From Mesorhizobium sp. (GTDB lineage: Bacteria > Pseudomonadota > Alphaproteobacteria > Rhizobiales > Rhizobiaceae): a DNA stretch of 43,718 nucleotides. The first letter of the stretch is position 1; the number at the start of each line of letters is the position of its first letter. A program made the position numbers and the translations under genes. The notes under the pieces were generated by a model. The model worked only from the letters and a program-made list of their open reading frames with translations, made no database searches and was not told the origin of the DNA. Below, piece after piece: positions 7,938-16,301 of this stretch. Location of the stretch: the NCBI GenBank assembly GCA_004017275.1, contig SAKE01000033.1, forward strand, positions 1 through 43,718. The letters run 5' to 3'.

Positions 7938-7940
7938 GAC
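7893..7940 (-). ncRNA. Predicted ~48-nt short transcript (leader RNA or sRNA) ahead of gph
   Basis: A strong predicted promoter (7946-7974) and an intrinsic terminator (7893-7916) on the same strand bracket only about 48 nt. The RNA would be almost entirely a short 5' segment plus the terminator stem-loop. The gph start is a further 130 bp downstream. It is either an attenuated gph leader or an independent small RNA. There is no match to an RNA family I know. Confidence 0.45.
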
Positions 7941-7945
7941 CAAAT

Positions 7946-7974
7946 ATGTAGCATAGCTGCCGTCACCGGGTCAA
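7946..7974 (-). promoter_or_regulatory. Predicted sigma-70 promoter of the short transcript
   Basis: On the minus strand, TTGACC (7969-7974) and CTACAT (7946-7951) are separated by exactly 17 bp. This is close to the rhizobial vegetative pattern CTTGAC-N17-CTATAT. The predicted start is about 7940. Confidence 0.6.
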
Positions 7975-8093
7975 CGGGTTTAAGGAAATAATTCCTATAC
8001 CCGGCATCTCCAGGCGACGCAGCGGCCTGGGCTTTGACCGGACCGGCAAAAATGCTACGAGCCCGAAACACTGAGTTTCAGGGCATAATCGAC

Positions 8094-8825
8094 ATGGATG
8101 CAAGGCAATTGAAGATCGAAGCCGCACGGGCAGCACTTGCCCATGTGAGCGACAGCATGCGGCTAGGCATCGGCACCGGGACCACGGCCGAGGAGTTCGT
8201 GCGGCTGCTTGCCGAAAAGGTCGCCACCGGCATGACCGTCGTCGGCGTGCCGACTTCGGAGCGCACCGCCTTGCTGTGCCGCCAGCTTGGCGTGCCGCTG
8301 TCGACGCTGGAGGAAACGCCCGAGCTCGACCTCACCGTCGACGGCGCCGACGAGGTCGATCCGGAGCTGACCTTGATCAAGGGCGGCGGCGGCGCGCTGC
8401 TGCGCGAGAAGATCGTTGCCGCGGCGTCCCAGCGCATGATCGTCATCGCCGACCGCTCGAAAATGGTCGACACGCTCGGCCGCTTTCCCCTGCCGATCGA
8501 AGTCAACCCGTTCGGCCTGCGCGCAACCGAAATCGCGGTTGCCGCCGCGGCTGAAAAGCTCGGTCTTTCCGGTCCGGTCACATTGAGGATGACGGGGGGC
8601 CAGGCTTTTGTTACAGACGGCGGCCATTTTATCCTCGATGCATCTTTTGGCCGCATTCCGGATACAAGAGCGCTTTCGAATGCTCTCCACGCCATTCCGG
8701 GCGTGGTCGAGCATGGTCTTTTCATCGGGCTGGCGTCAGCGGCCATCATCGCCGGCGGCGACGGTATCCAAACCGTCCATGCCGCCCGAAAACCAGGGAG
8801 TTCTACCGATCATGATGTTGCATAA
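8094..8825 (+). CDS. rpiA: Ribose-5-phosphate isomerase A
   Basis: A 243-residue protein that interconverts ribose 5-phosphate and ribulose 5-phosphate in the pentose phosphate pathway. The phosphate-binding GIGTGTT lies at 25-31. The active-site segments are DGADEVD (83-89) and KGGGGALLREK (96-106); the Glu in the latter is the general base of RpiA. The start at 8094 (MDARQLKIEAARAAL) matches the family N-terminus; the upstream in-frame ATG at 8034 would add 20 unrelated residues. The stop overlaps the next gene's start by 14 bp. The C-terminal 15 residues (AARKPGSSTDHDVA) extend beyond the usual end, perhaps because they overlap the next gene's translation start. Confidence 0.93.
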   Translation: MDARQLKIEAARAALAHVSDSMRLGIGTGTTAEEFVRLLAEKVATGMTVVGVPTSERTALLCRQLGVPLSTLEETPELDLTVDGADEVDPELTLIKGGGGALLREKIVAAASQRMIVIADRSKMVDTLGRFPLPIEVNPFGLRATEIAVAAAAEKLGLSGPVTLRMTGGQAFVTDGGHFILDASFGRIPDTRALSNALHAIPGVVEHGLFIGLASAAIIAGGDGIQTVHAARKPGSSTDHDVA

Positions 8826-9414
8826 CCGGGTTCGCAGCCTTTGCGCCATTCTGGCGGCGTCGGCCGTTTTCGCCTTCTCTTCGCCGGCGTTTTCGCAGGA
8901 TGTCACGGAATCGCACCTGAAGGCCGCCCGCGCCGCGGTGGCGGCTATCCACGCGACCGACCCGTTCGACAACATCCTGCCGCAGGCGGCGGCCGCGCTC
9001 GAATCGCAGCTCATCCAGAAGAATCCGGACATGCAGGAACTGATCGGCAAGACGATCAGCGAGAAGGCGCTGGCGCTGGCCTCGCGCCGCGCCGACCTGG
9101 AGAAGGAAGCCGCACTCGCCTACGCGAAAGTGTTCTCGGAAAAAGAACTGACCGACATCGCCGCCTTCTACAATTCCGATTCGGGCAAGAAGCTGCTCGA
9201 CAGCGGCCCGACGGTGACCCGCGATCTGGTCAAGGCAGCCGACATCTGGCAGAACGGCCTCGGCCGCGATCTCGCCCAGCAGGTCGGCGAGACACTGGCC
9301 GCCGCCGCCAAGGCAAAGGCGCCCGCGGCACCGGCCGCGCCCGCGGATGGAGCCGCCGCTCCGGCCGATGGCGCAGCGCCCGCCGACGGTGCGGCCCCCG
9401 CGGACAACAACTGA
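8812..9414 (+). CDS. Secreted DUF2059 protein with Ala/Pro/Asp/Gly tail
   Basis: A 200-residue exported protein. The signal peptide covers about 1-29 (LCAILAASAVFAFSSPAFSQ). The DUF2059 domain covers about 32-165 and includes the typical SEKELTDIAAFYNSDSGKKLLDSGP segment. The last 30 residues are a low-complexity tail built from repeats of A-P-A-D-G-A. The family is periplasmic and of unknown function, common in alphaproteobacteria between rpiA and gor. The ATG at 8812 has GGGAG 11 bp upstream and overlaps the end of rpiA, so the two are translationally coupled. A second in-frame ATG follows at 8815. A terminator lies 37 bp after the stop. Confidence 0.85.
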   Translation: MMLHNRVRSLCAILAASAVFAFSSPAFSQDVTESHLKAARAAVAAIHATDPFDNILPQAAAALESQLIQKNPDMQELIGKTISEKALALASRRADLEKEAALAYAKVFSEKELTDIAAFYNSDSGKKLLDSGPTVTRDLVKAADIWQNGLGRDLAQQVGETLAAAAKAKAPAAPAAPADGAAAPADGAAPADGAAPADNN

Positions 9415-9450
9415 TCCCGCATTTCAAAGCGGCCTTGCGGCCATCCGCGA

Positions 9451-9478
9451 AAGCCCGGCTCGTCCGGGCTTTTCTTTT
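9451..9478 (+). terminator. Intrinsic terminator after the rpiA-DUF2059 operon
   Basis: Stem AAGCCCGG (9451-9458) and CCGGGCTT (9464-9471) with a 5-nt loop, followed by a T-rich run to 9478. Confidence 0.8.
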
Positions 9479-9530
9479 GACGTTTTGCAGCCTACCTGTC
9501 TGACACATTTCTGAAGCCTGAGGAGCCGTC

Positions 9531-10922
9531 ATGGCCGGTTACGACTACGATCTTTTCGTCATCGGCGGCGGCTCAGGCGGGGTGCGGGCGGCGCGTGTAG
9601 CCGCGGCCCTCGGCAAGCGCGTCGGCATCGCCGAGGAATACCGTTTTGGCGGCACCTGCGTCATCCGCGGCTGCGTGCCGAAAAAGCTCTATGTCTATGC
9701 CTCGCAATTTCCCGAACACTTTGCCGACGCCGCCGGCTATGGCTGGACGGTGCCGGAAGCCAGTTTCGACTGGCCGACACTGGTTGCAAACAAGGACCGC
9801 GAGATCAGCCGGCTGGAGGCGATCTACGTCAGGAATGTCGAGGGCGCCGGCGGCGAGGCCTTCCATTCGCGCGCCATGATCGTCGATCCGCATGTCGTGC
9901 ATCTTCTGGGCGAAGACCGCACCGTCACCGCCGACCAGATCCTGATTGCCACGGGCGGCCGACCTGCGGCGCATCCGGCGCTGCCTGGCCACGAACATTG
10001 CATCTTTTCCAACGAGGCTTTCGACCTCAAGGAATTGCCGAAGGCGATCATGATCGAGGGCGGCGGTTACATCGCCGTCGAGTTCGCCAACATCTTTCAC
10101 GGTCTCGGCGTCGACACCACGCTGGTTTATCGCGGCAAGGAGATCCTCAGCCGCTTCGACATGGACCTGCGGCGCATGCTGCACGAGACGATGGAGAAGA
10201 AGGGGATCAGGATCCTCTGCCATTCCGTGACCGAATGGGTGCGCAAGCGGCCTGATGGGCGCCTCGACGCACTTCTCAACAGCGGCAAGGTGCTGACGGT
10301 CGACCAGGTGATGCTGGCCATCGGCCGCATTCCCAACACCGAGAATATGGGCCTGGAAGGCATCGGCCTGGAGATGACCAAGACCGGTGCGATCGCCGTC
10401 GATCAATACTCCCGCACCAACGTCGACAATATCTGGGCGATCGGCGACGTCACCAACCGGGTTCAGCTGACGCCGGTGGCGATCCACGAGGCGATGTGTT
10501 TCATCGAAACCGCCTTCAAGGGCAATCCGACCGCGCCCGACCATGAGACGATCGCGACCGCCGTCTTTTCGCAACCGGAGATCGGCACGGTCGGCCTGTC
10601 AGAGGACGATGCCGTCAAACACTTTCGCGACATCGAGATCTACCGCGCGACATTCCGGCCGATGCGGCACACGCTGTCCGGGCGCGACGAGAAGATGCTG
10701 ATGAAGCTGGTGGTCGATGGCGCGTCGAAAAAAGTGCTCGGCGCCCACATATTGGGGCCGGACGCCGGCGAGATGGCGCAGCTTCTCGCCATTCCGCTGA
10801 AGGCCGGGCTGACCAAGGACGATTTCGACCGCACGATGGCGGTGCATCCGACAGCGGCGGAAGAACTCGTCACCATGTACAAGCCAACCTATCGCGTGAA
10901 AGACGGCGAGCGGGTCGATTGA
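9531..10922 (+). CDS. gor: Glutathione-disulfide reductase
   Basis: A 463-residue FAD-dependent disulfide oxidoreductase that reduces glutathione disulfide with NADPH. The FAD site is VIGGGSGGVRAARVAA at about 10-25. The redox pair is GGTCVIRGCVPKK, Cys43 and Cys48. The NADPH domain starts at IEGGGYIAVEFANIFHGLG. The second FAD motif is IWAIGDV. The C-terminal catalytic His-Glu is in HPTAAEEL. These features and the GGTCVIRGC form point to Gor rather than lipoamide or mercuric reductases. The preceding gene ends at a terminator, so it probably has its own promoter; TGAGGAGCC before the ATG is a fair ribosome-binding site. Confidence 0.93.
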   Translation: MAGYDYDLFVIGGGSGGVRAARVAAALGKRVGIAEEYRFGGTCVIRGCVPKKLYVYASQFPEHFADAAGYGWTVPEASFDWPTLVANKDREISRLEAIYVRNVEGAGGEAFHSRAMIVDPHVVHLLGEDRTVTADQILIATGGRPAAHPALPGHEHCIFSNEAFDLKELPKAIMIEGGGYIAVEFANIFHGLGVDTTLVYRGKEILSRFDMDLRRMLHETMEKKGIRILCHSVTEWVRKRPDGRLDALLNSGKVLTVDQVMLAIGRIPNTENMGLEGIGLEMTKTGAIAVDQYSRTNVDNIWAIGDVTNRVQLTPVAIHEAMCFIETAFKGNPTAPDHETIATAVFSQPEIGTVGLSEDDAVKHFRDIEIYRATFRPMRHTLSGRDEKMLMKLVVDGASKKVLGAHILGPDAGEMAQLLAIPLKAGLTKDDFDRTMAVHPTAAEELVTMYKPTYRVKDGERVD

Positions 10923-10982
10923 CGGCAAATCCGCGCTGAGGAACTCCGCCGCGGCAAGGTCATGCCACGGCGGAGACAGTAG

Positions 10983-12347
10983 CTACAGCAGCGTGCTGCG
11001 CAGGATCACCAGCGCCACCGAAAAATAAATCACCAGCCCGGTGACATCGACCAGCGTGGCGACGAACGGCGCCGATGCGCTGGCCGGATCGAAGCCGATG
11101 CGTTTCAAGGCGAACGGCAGCATCGACCCCGACAGCGAACCGAAGGTGACAATGCCGACCAGTGCCGCACCCACCGTCGTGGCGATCAGCGGCCAGTGCG
11201 GGCCGTAGTCGTAGAACCCCATATACTGCCAGAGCGCGATGCGGCAGACGCCGACCACGCCGAGCATGGCGCCGAGCACGAGGCCGGTGGGCAGCTCGCG
11301 CAGCGCCACCCGCCACCAGTCGCCAAGACCGATCTCGCGCAGCGCCAGCGCCCTGATGACGAGCGATGTCGCCTGCGAGCCGGAATTGCCGCCGGAGCTC
11401 ATGATCAGCGGGATGAACAGCGTCAGCACGATCGCCTTCTCCAGCTCGCCCTCATAGCTCTGCATGGCATTGGCCGTCAGCATCTCCGAGATGAACAGCG
11501 CGCACAGCCAGCCGCCGCGCTTCCTGATCATGGCGAGGAAGCTCATCTTCATGTACGGCTCGTCCAGCGCCTCCATGCCGCCGAAACGGTGCGCGTCCTC
11601 GGTCGTCTCCTCGATCATCGTGTCGATGATGTCGTCGATGGTGACGATGCCGAGGATCTTGCCGTGGTCGACAACCGGGACGGCGAGCAGATCGTATTTG
11701 GAGATCGTCTGCGCCAGGGTTTCGCGATCGGTCAGCGGGCTGACCGTCACCGGGAGACGATCCGGCGCCACGGTCATGATCAGGTCGTCCGGCTCGCCGG
11801 TGATCAGCCGCCGCAGGCCGGTCGACCGCACAAGCAGGTGGGTTTCCGGATCGACGATATAGATCGCATAGACGGTCTCGCGCGTCCGCTCGACCTTGCG
11901 GATGTAGTCGAGCGTTTGCCCGACGGTCCAGTCCGAGGGCACGCTGACGAACTCCGTCGTCATGATCGAGGCGGCGCTGCCTTCGGGATAGCCCAGAATG
12001 GCAAGCAGCGTTGCGCGCAGCGGCGGCGCAAGCCCGCCGAGCAGCTCGGAACGCGCCGGTTCCTCCAGCTCGCGCAGGATGTCGGCGGCACGGTCCACCG
12101 ACATGGCGGTGAGCAGCTTGCCCGCCTTGGCGCGCGGCAGCGCCTCCATGAGTTCGGACGCGCCGTCGAGCTCGGGCTGATCGAAGATGTCGACCAGCCG
12201 CTCGAACGTCACTTCACAAAGCAGTTCCGTCGCGGTTTCCCGCGGCTCCCGGTTCAAGGCCTCGACAATGTCGGCGACGTGATCGTTGGCTAGGATACGG
12301 GCGATGGCGACGGCCTCGTCGCTCGCCACCGTGGTAAATTCGTTCAT
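10983..12347 (-). CDS. mgtE: MgtE-family magnesium transporter
   Basis: A 454-residue magnesium channel/transporter. The N-terminal superhelical domain (about 1-130) has the MgtE pattern of A-x-I-L-x-E-L repeats. Two CBS domains follow at about 135-255, with VSPLTDRETLAQTISKYDLLAVPVVD and GILGIVTIDDIID. The five-helix membrane domain starts at about 285 and carries the pore motif SSGGNSGSQA. In this family the cytosolic domains sense Mg2+ and gate the pore. It is a single gene on the minus strand, convergent with gor and separated from it by only 60 bp. The 200-bp leader upstream holds no riboswitch I can recognise. Confidence 0.93.
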   Translation of the reverse strand: MNEFTTVASDEAVAIARILANDHVADIVEALNREPRETATELLCEVTFERLVDIFDQPELDGASELMEALPRAKAGKLLTAMSVDRAADILRELEEPARSELLGGLAPPLRATLLAILGYPEGSAASIMTTEFVSVPSDWTVGQTLDYIRKVERTRETVYAIYIVDPETHLLVRSTGLRRLITGEPDDLIMTVAPDRLPVTVSPLTDRETLAQTISKYDLLAVPVVDHGKILGIVTIDDIIDTMIEETTEDAHRFGGMEALDEPYMKMSFLAMIRKRGGWLCALFISEMLTANAMQSYEGELEKAIVLTLFIPLIMSSGGNSGSQATSLVIRALALREIGLGDWWRVALRELPTGLVLGAMLGVVGVCRIALWQYMGFYDYGPHWPLIATTVGAALVGIVTFGSLSGSMLPFALKRIGFDPASASAPFVATLVDVTGLVIYFSVALVILRSTLL

Positions 12348-12618
12348 GGCTCACTCCTTGCCGTCCGGCAAGACATGAACCATGGGAGGTCACGTCAGGG
12401 CGGACGGCTGTTGCGTTCGACTGTGACTGTCGCCAGGCATGGCGCGGTGACCTTTCCGCTTGCGGGTTCGCGTTTGAGTGTCTGCAAGCGGGCGCAACAT
12501 AGAAGCGCGCCTTGCCGAGTCAATCGCGGTGAGGACGGAAAATGCCGGCGAGCGGCCGGGATCGCGAGACTGTGATCGCCGGCAGCGCATCACGCGGCCA
12601 ACTCAGCTCACCGGGGCG

Positions 12619-14676
12619 CTATTTCTGCTTCAGCCGGCGTGAGAAACGCAGCCACTTGTCCTCGACCGGCCTTGGGGCCGGCAGTGGCTGGGCAAGAATG
12701 GTGGTGAGTTCGACAGGCAGGGTCGGAACCAGCGGCTTCTTGGTGGCGACGCCGTCGGCGATCGCGACGATGCTGTGATAGAATTCGCTGCCGGTCGCCG
12801 ATCGTGGCGCCACCGCCTCGTGCATGACGCTGATCACCGTGACATCGGGGCAGTTGTCCTTGATGGCCTGGTGGAAGGCAATTTTGCCATCGGGGTCGAG
12901 CGCGCCGGTCGCCTCGTCGAGGAACAGCAGCCCCGGCTGCTGCAGCACGATGCGGGCCACCACCAGCTTCTGTTTCTGGCCGCCCGACAGCACCTGGTCC
13001 CAGCTTTTGCCTTCGCGGCTTTCGTCGGCCATGTGCTCGATGAAATCGCCGAGGCCGGCCTTGTGCAGAGCCGACGCGACTTGCGCGTCGCCATGGTCGT
13101 GCTCGGAGCCGGGCAGGCAGACCAGCTGTTTCAGCGACACCTGCTGCAGCTTGACCTCCTGGGCGGCATAGAAACTCTTCACGCCCTCGGGGAAGACGAT
13201 GGTGCCGCGGCCATAGGGCCACAGGCCGTTGATCGCCTTGATCAGCGAGGTCTTGCCGCAACCGGACTCGCCCTTCAGGAAGGTCCATTCGCCGCGCCGG
13301 AAGCGCAAATTGGCGGCGCTGAGGAACGGCGTGGCATCCTCGCCCTGATGCGCCAGTTCAAGCTTCTGGATGGTCAGGCCGAAAACCGGGTTCTGGCTGG
13401 CATATTGGAAGTCGGAACGGCCGGTCTGGCTGTAGAATTCCTGCGGGTGCTGGACGTTCTCGATCGCATTGGCCAGCTCGGTGACACGCTGGCTGTTGGC
13501 GCGCAGCGTGGCGATGGCGGGCATGACATGGATGAACCACGAGCACTGGCCGATCAGCGAATTGACCAGCTCGGAGCCGGTTATGTAGCCCTTGAGATCG
13601 AGGCCGTTGTGGATGAACGGCACCAGGCCTGGCCCGTAGGCGACAATGCGGGCGCCGATGAAATTGTAGATCAGCTCGAACGACATGTAGACGGTGTTGA
13701 CGATGTTCAGCCGCGTCCAGGTGCCGTCGATGTCGACATAGAGCCGGCCATGCATGGTCCTCTGCACGCCTTCGCCCTGAGATGCGGCGACATGGAAGCT
13801 GCGGCGCAGGAAGGTCGTCAGCTCGCCGCGATAGCTGCCTTCGGCCTGCTGCATCCTGACGTTCAAGCGCTCGAGCAGGCTGCCGAGCTTGACCGCGATC
13901 CAGGTGTTCAGCGGCACATAGGTGGCGACGGCCAAGAAGGCGAGGATGGCGCTGCCATAGCTGCCGAGGAACTCCAGCCCCTTCACCTCGACGGAGTTTT
14001 CGAGCAGCTTCTGGCCGACGAAATAGAGCGATGTGGCGACGCCCAGCACGCCCATGGCGAGCCCGATGGCGCCGCCGGTCATGTCCTTGATGGATTCCTG
14101 GACGCGCTGGTCGATGTTGTCGGGTGCAGGCGCGCCGCTGCCGGCCGATGTGTGCTGGGCATGGAAATGCGTATGATTGCCATCCAGCAACGCTTCATTG
14201 AAGCGGCTGTCCAGCCAGCCGCGCCATTTGCGGTGCAATGTCGCCGAGACAAGATTACGGACGCCGGTGAAGCCTGCATCCTTGAGCACGACCAGCAGCA
14301 CGAGGATGCCGGCATTGACCAGCAGCGAGCGAAGCGGCGTGGTGTTGGCGGCGTCATGGAAGAAGGCGATCGAGTTGACCAGCTCTCCTGAAGCTTCGGC
14401 GAACCAGACACCGGCCTTGCTGGATAGCGCCGTGAGCAGCGCGATGACCAGCGTCAGTGTCCAGGCTTCCTTCCAGCGGTCCGAGAACCAGTAGGCCCGC
14501 ATCAGGCCCCAGAAGCTGCGCATCGACGATACCGGTGTCAGAAGCGATCGCCCTGCGGCATCGCGAGGTGTTTTTTCCGGTACTGACTCTTGCGATGGTC
14601 TACCGACCCGAATCACGATCCCGCCCAAACCTTTTTCTTTTGTTACGGATGGTAACACCAATTGATCATTTTCCAT
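12619..14676 (-). CDS. BacA/SbmA-type ABC transporter, fused permease and ATPase
   Basis: A 685-residue half-transporter. The N-terminal 50 residues are cytoplasmic. A membrane domain of about 60-420 belongs to the SbmA/BacA (YddA-like) type, with FGAR-like segments such as NFIGARIVAYGP. The nucleotide-binding domain has Walker A GESGCGKTS at about 468, signature LSGGQKQK, Walker B LLFLDEAT and the switch His in VISVMHEA. Proteins of this group carry peptides, cobalamin or very-long-chain fatty acyl groups across the inner membrane; in rhizobia BacA-type proteins matter for peptide tolerance in symbiosis. The substrate here is not known. The single gene has an AT-rich upstream region with a palindrome at 14716-14731. 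Confidence 0.85.
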   Translation of the reverse strand: MENDQLVLPSVTKEKGLGGIVIRVGRPSQESVPEKTPRDAAGRSLLTPVSSMRSFWGLMRAYWFSDRWKEAWTLTLVIALLTALSSKAGVWFAEASGELVNSIAFFHDAANTTPLRSLLVNAGILVLLVVLKDAGFTGVRNLVSATLHRKWRGWLDSRFNEALLDGNHTHFHAQHTSAGSGAPAPDNIDQRVQESIKDMTGGAIGLAMGVLGVATSLYFVGQKLLENSVEVKGLEFLGSYGSAILAFLAVATYVPLNTWIAVKLGSLLERLNVRMQQAEGSYRGELTTFLRRSFHVAASQGEGVQRTMHGRLYVDIDGTWTRLNIVNTVYMSFELIYNFIGARIVAYGPGLVPFIHNGLDLKGYITGSELVNSLIGQCSWFIHVMPAIATLRANSQRVTELANAIENVQHPQEFYSQTGRSDFQYASQNPVFGLTIQKLELAHQGEDATPFLSAANLRFRRGEWTFLKGESGCGKTSLIKAINGLWPYGRGTIVFPEGVKSFYAAQEVKLQQVSLKQLVCLPGSEHDHGDAQVASALHKAGLGDFIEHMADESREGKSWDQVLSGGQKQKLVVARIVLQQPGLLFLDEATGALDPDGKIAFHQAIKDNCPDVTVISVMHEAVAPRSATGSEFYHSIVAIADGVATKKPLVPTLPVELTTILAQPLPAPRPVEDKWLRFSRRLKQK

Positions 14677-14715
14677 TAATTTTAAAGCTGGCTGAACGGA
14701 TTACACCCAACGGCC

Positions 14716-14731
14716 GTTGCCAAGAGGCAAC
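14716..14731. promoter_or_regulatory. Candidate operator upstream of the ABC transporter
   Basis: A perfect interrupted palindrome GTTGCC-N4-GGCAAC lies 40-55 bp upstream of the transporter start. It is flanked on both sides by GATTACAC (about 14699 and 14733). The layout suits a dimeric repressor or activator. Confidence 0.35.
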
Positions 14732-14829
14732 AGATTACACTCCGAAATATAGCGACAACAGCCGGCAAAAACCAGAATATCGTTATTTATTTCAAATACT
14801 TGATCTGCGGAGGCATACCGCCGAAGAAG

Positions 14830-14850
14830 CTTCCCTTAGGGAAGGTTTTT
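14830..14850 (+). terminator. Orphan intrinsic terminator, forward strand
   Basis: Stem CTTCCC (14830-14835) and GGGAAG (14839-14844) with a 3-nt loop, then five T (14846-14850). No forward gene lies upstream of it within 2 kb, so it may end a small RNA or be a fortuitous hairpin. Confidence 0.45.
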
Positions 14851-15125
14851 GCACGGTTTTGTGAACTAGAAATCGTACGGATCGAGTGATTTTCTCACTT
14901 CGGACTGACCTGAAGACCCGAAAACTTGCCGTTCGTGATCTCGCCGGGCATGCCGTCTTCGTCCTCGCCGGAGGCAGGAAGTGACCGGAAATGGCGTGAG
15001 CGACGGGTTCCGTCTTGTCTGGTCAGCTCAGGAACTGCGTTTGACAATTCATGCCTTCGGGATTGAACCTTGCCGGGCATTGTCGACACCCATGCATGTC
15101 CGGTTCTCCAACAAGGAAGTTCCCA

Positions 15126-15572
15126 ATGCTTATACGTGCGGCCGCAATCCTGTCCCTCTTCGCCTGGCTGTCGCTCTTTGCCTGTGTACCTTTGGCGCAT
15201 GCCGCCGAGCAGAGCATCCCAGCCAGCGCCGAAGGCCAGATCGAGTTCAACACGCCATCCGGCAACATCGGCTGCATCTACACGGCAAAAGGTGGCACCA
15301 GCACCTACGAGCCGAAGGATGGCGGCCCGGAATTGAGTTGCTCGCGCGTCGAGCCGAGCTATGTCACCATCATCCTCGGTCCGAAGGGGCCGGCGACACT
15401 GATAAAAAATCCGGGCGAGCAGGGCTGCTGCAGCGATGTCGACAAGCTTGGCTACGGCAACAGCTGGAGTGCAGGGCCGTTTTCGTGCCAGTCGTCAACC
15501 AAGGGACTGACCTGCACGGCCACGAACGGCCATGGATTTTTTATCAGCAAGGCCAAGGTGACGGTGAAGTAG
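15126..15572 (+). CDS. Secreted DUF6636-type protein
   Basis: A 148-residue exported protein. The signal peptide covers about 1-26 (LIRAAAILSLFAWLSLFACVPLAHA). The mature part has the family mark FNTPSGNIGCIY, several Cys residues (two of them adjacent in EQGCCSD) likely to form disulfides, and a closing NGHGFFISKAKVTV. Function unknown. The start at 15126 follows AAGGAAG; an upstream start at 15051 would hide the signal peptide. It converges with the dsbA-like gene, whose stop lies 31 bp away. Together they may reflect a shared need for disulfide formation, but the opposite strands argue against an operon. Confidence 0.75.
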   Translation: MLIRAAAILSLFAWLSLFACVPLAHAAEQSIPASAEGQIEFNTPSGNIGCIYTAKGGTSTYEPKDGGPELSCSRVEPSYVTIILGPKGPATLIKNPGEQGCCSDVDKLGYGNSWSAGPFSCQSSTKGLTCTATNGHGFFISKAKVTVK

Positions 15573-15603
15573 CTCTTGTCGGAAGAGGAGAGGGCCGTCA
15601 GCC

Positions 15604-16284
15604 TCAGCCGGTCTTCTCCAGTTCGCCGCGCGCCTTGGCAGCCGCCACCTGACGAATGGCATCGGCCAGAGTATCGGCATCCTGCGCACCCATGACCGCG
15701 TATTTGCCCTCGAGCAGGAAGCACGGCACGCCTGTTATGCCCATACGCGAGGCGGTGGCGATCTCGGTACGGACCGCCTCGACATCGGCATCGGTCGGCA
15801 AAAGCGTTTCAACGACGGACGCGTCCATGCCGGCGTCGCGCGCGGCTTCGACCAGCACGGCATGGTCGCCGATGTTGGCGCCTTCCTCGAAATTCAGCTG
15901 GAAGAGGCGGCGCACAAGCCTGTTCTGCACGGCTTCGCTAGCAGCACCGGCCCAGCGGATCAGGCGATGCGCATCGAGCGTGTTCGGCGCCACCTTGATG
16001 GCGTCGAAGGCGAAGGAAATGTCTTCCGCTTCGCCAAGCGGCTCGATGCGGGCATGAATCTCGCGAATGCGCTCGTCGCTGCCGAACTTCGCCAGCATGT
16101 ATTCGTGGCGATCCTTGCCTTCAGGCGGAATGGTCGGATCGAGCTGGAACGGCCGCCAGCGGACATGCACGTCGATATCGCCGACAGCTGATATCGCTTT
16201 GTCGAGCCGCTTCTGGCCGATGAAGCACCATGGGCAGACGACGTCGGACACCACATCGACGGTGATGGCGTTCAGTTCGCTCAT
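15604..16284 (-). CDS. FrnE-like DsbA-family oxidoreductase
   Basis: A 226-residue thioredoxin-fold protein. The redox motif C-P-W-C is at 17-20 (SDVVCPWCFIGQKRLD) and the cis-Pro motif is GITGVPCFLLEGKYAVMGAQ. There is no signal peptide, so it acts in the cytoplasm, as expected of the FrnE branch (thiol oxidoreductase or disulfide isomerase, also related to 2-hydroxychromene-2-carboxylate isomerases). The start at 16284 is preceded by GGAGAT and gives the family N-terminus; a longer start at 16392 would run into the neighbouring gene. It follows the peptide-binding protein gene by 17 bp on the same strand, so the two probably form an operon. Confidence 0.87.
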   Translation of the reverse strand: MSELNAITVDVVSDVVCPWCFIGQKRLDKAISAVGDIDVHVRWRPFQLDPTIPPEGKDRHEYMLAKFGSDERIREIHARIEPLGEAEDISFAFDAIKVAPNTLDAHRLIRWAGAASEAVQNRLVRRLFQLNFEEGANIGDHAVLVEAARDAGMDASVVETLLPTDADVEAVRTEIATASRMGITGVPCFLLEGKYAVMGAQDADTLADAIRQVAAAKARGELEKTG

Positions 16285-16301
16285 CTCGATCTCCTCACCC
16301 C

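Larger units (their letters stand above)
14677..15125. other. AT-rich intergenic region with palindrome and orphan terminator
   Basis: No protein gene is supported. It holds the upstream region of the ABC transporter (leftwards) and of the DUF6636 gene (rightwards). The palindrome at 14716-14731 and the hairpin at 14830-14850 are listed separately. Base composition is clearly more AT-rich than that of the neighbouring genes. Confidence 0.5.

Noticed and set aside
10960..12347. Possible Mg2+ riboswitch (M-box) in the mgtE leader
   Set aside because: The 200-bp leader shows no recognisable M-box core; M-boxes are also rare in this group.
12775..14391. 538-codon forward frame antisense to the ABC transporter
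   Set aside because: High-GC shadow: low-complexity Arg/Ala/Gln/Asp composition, no motif and no ribosome-binding site; the opposite strand has clear Walker motifs.
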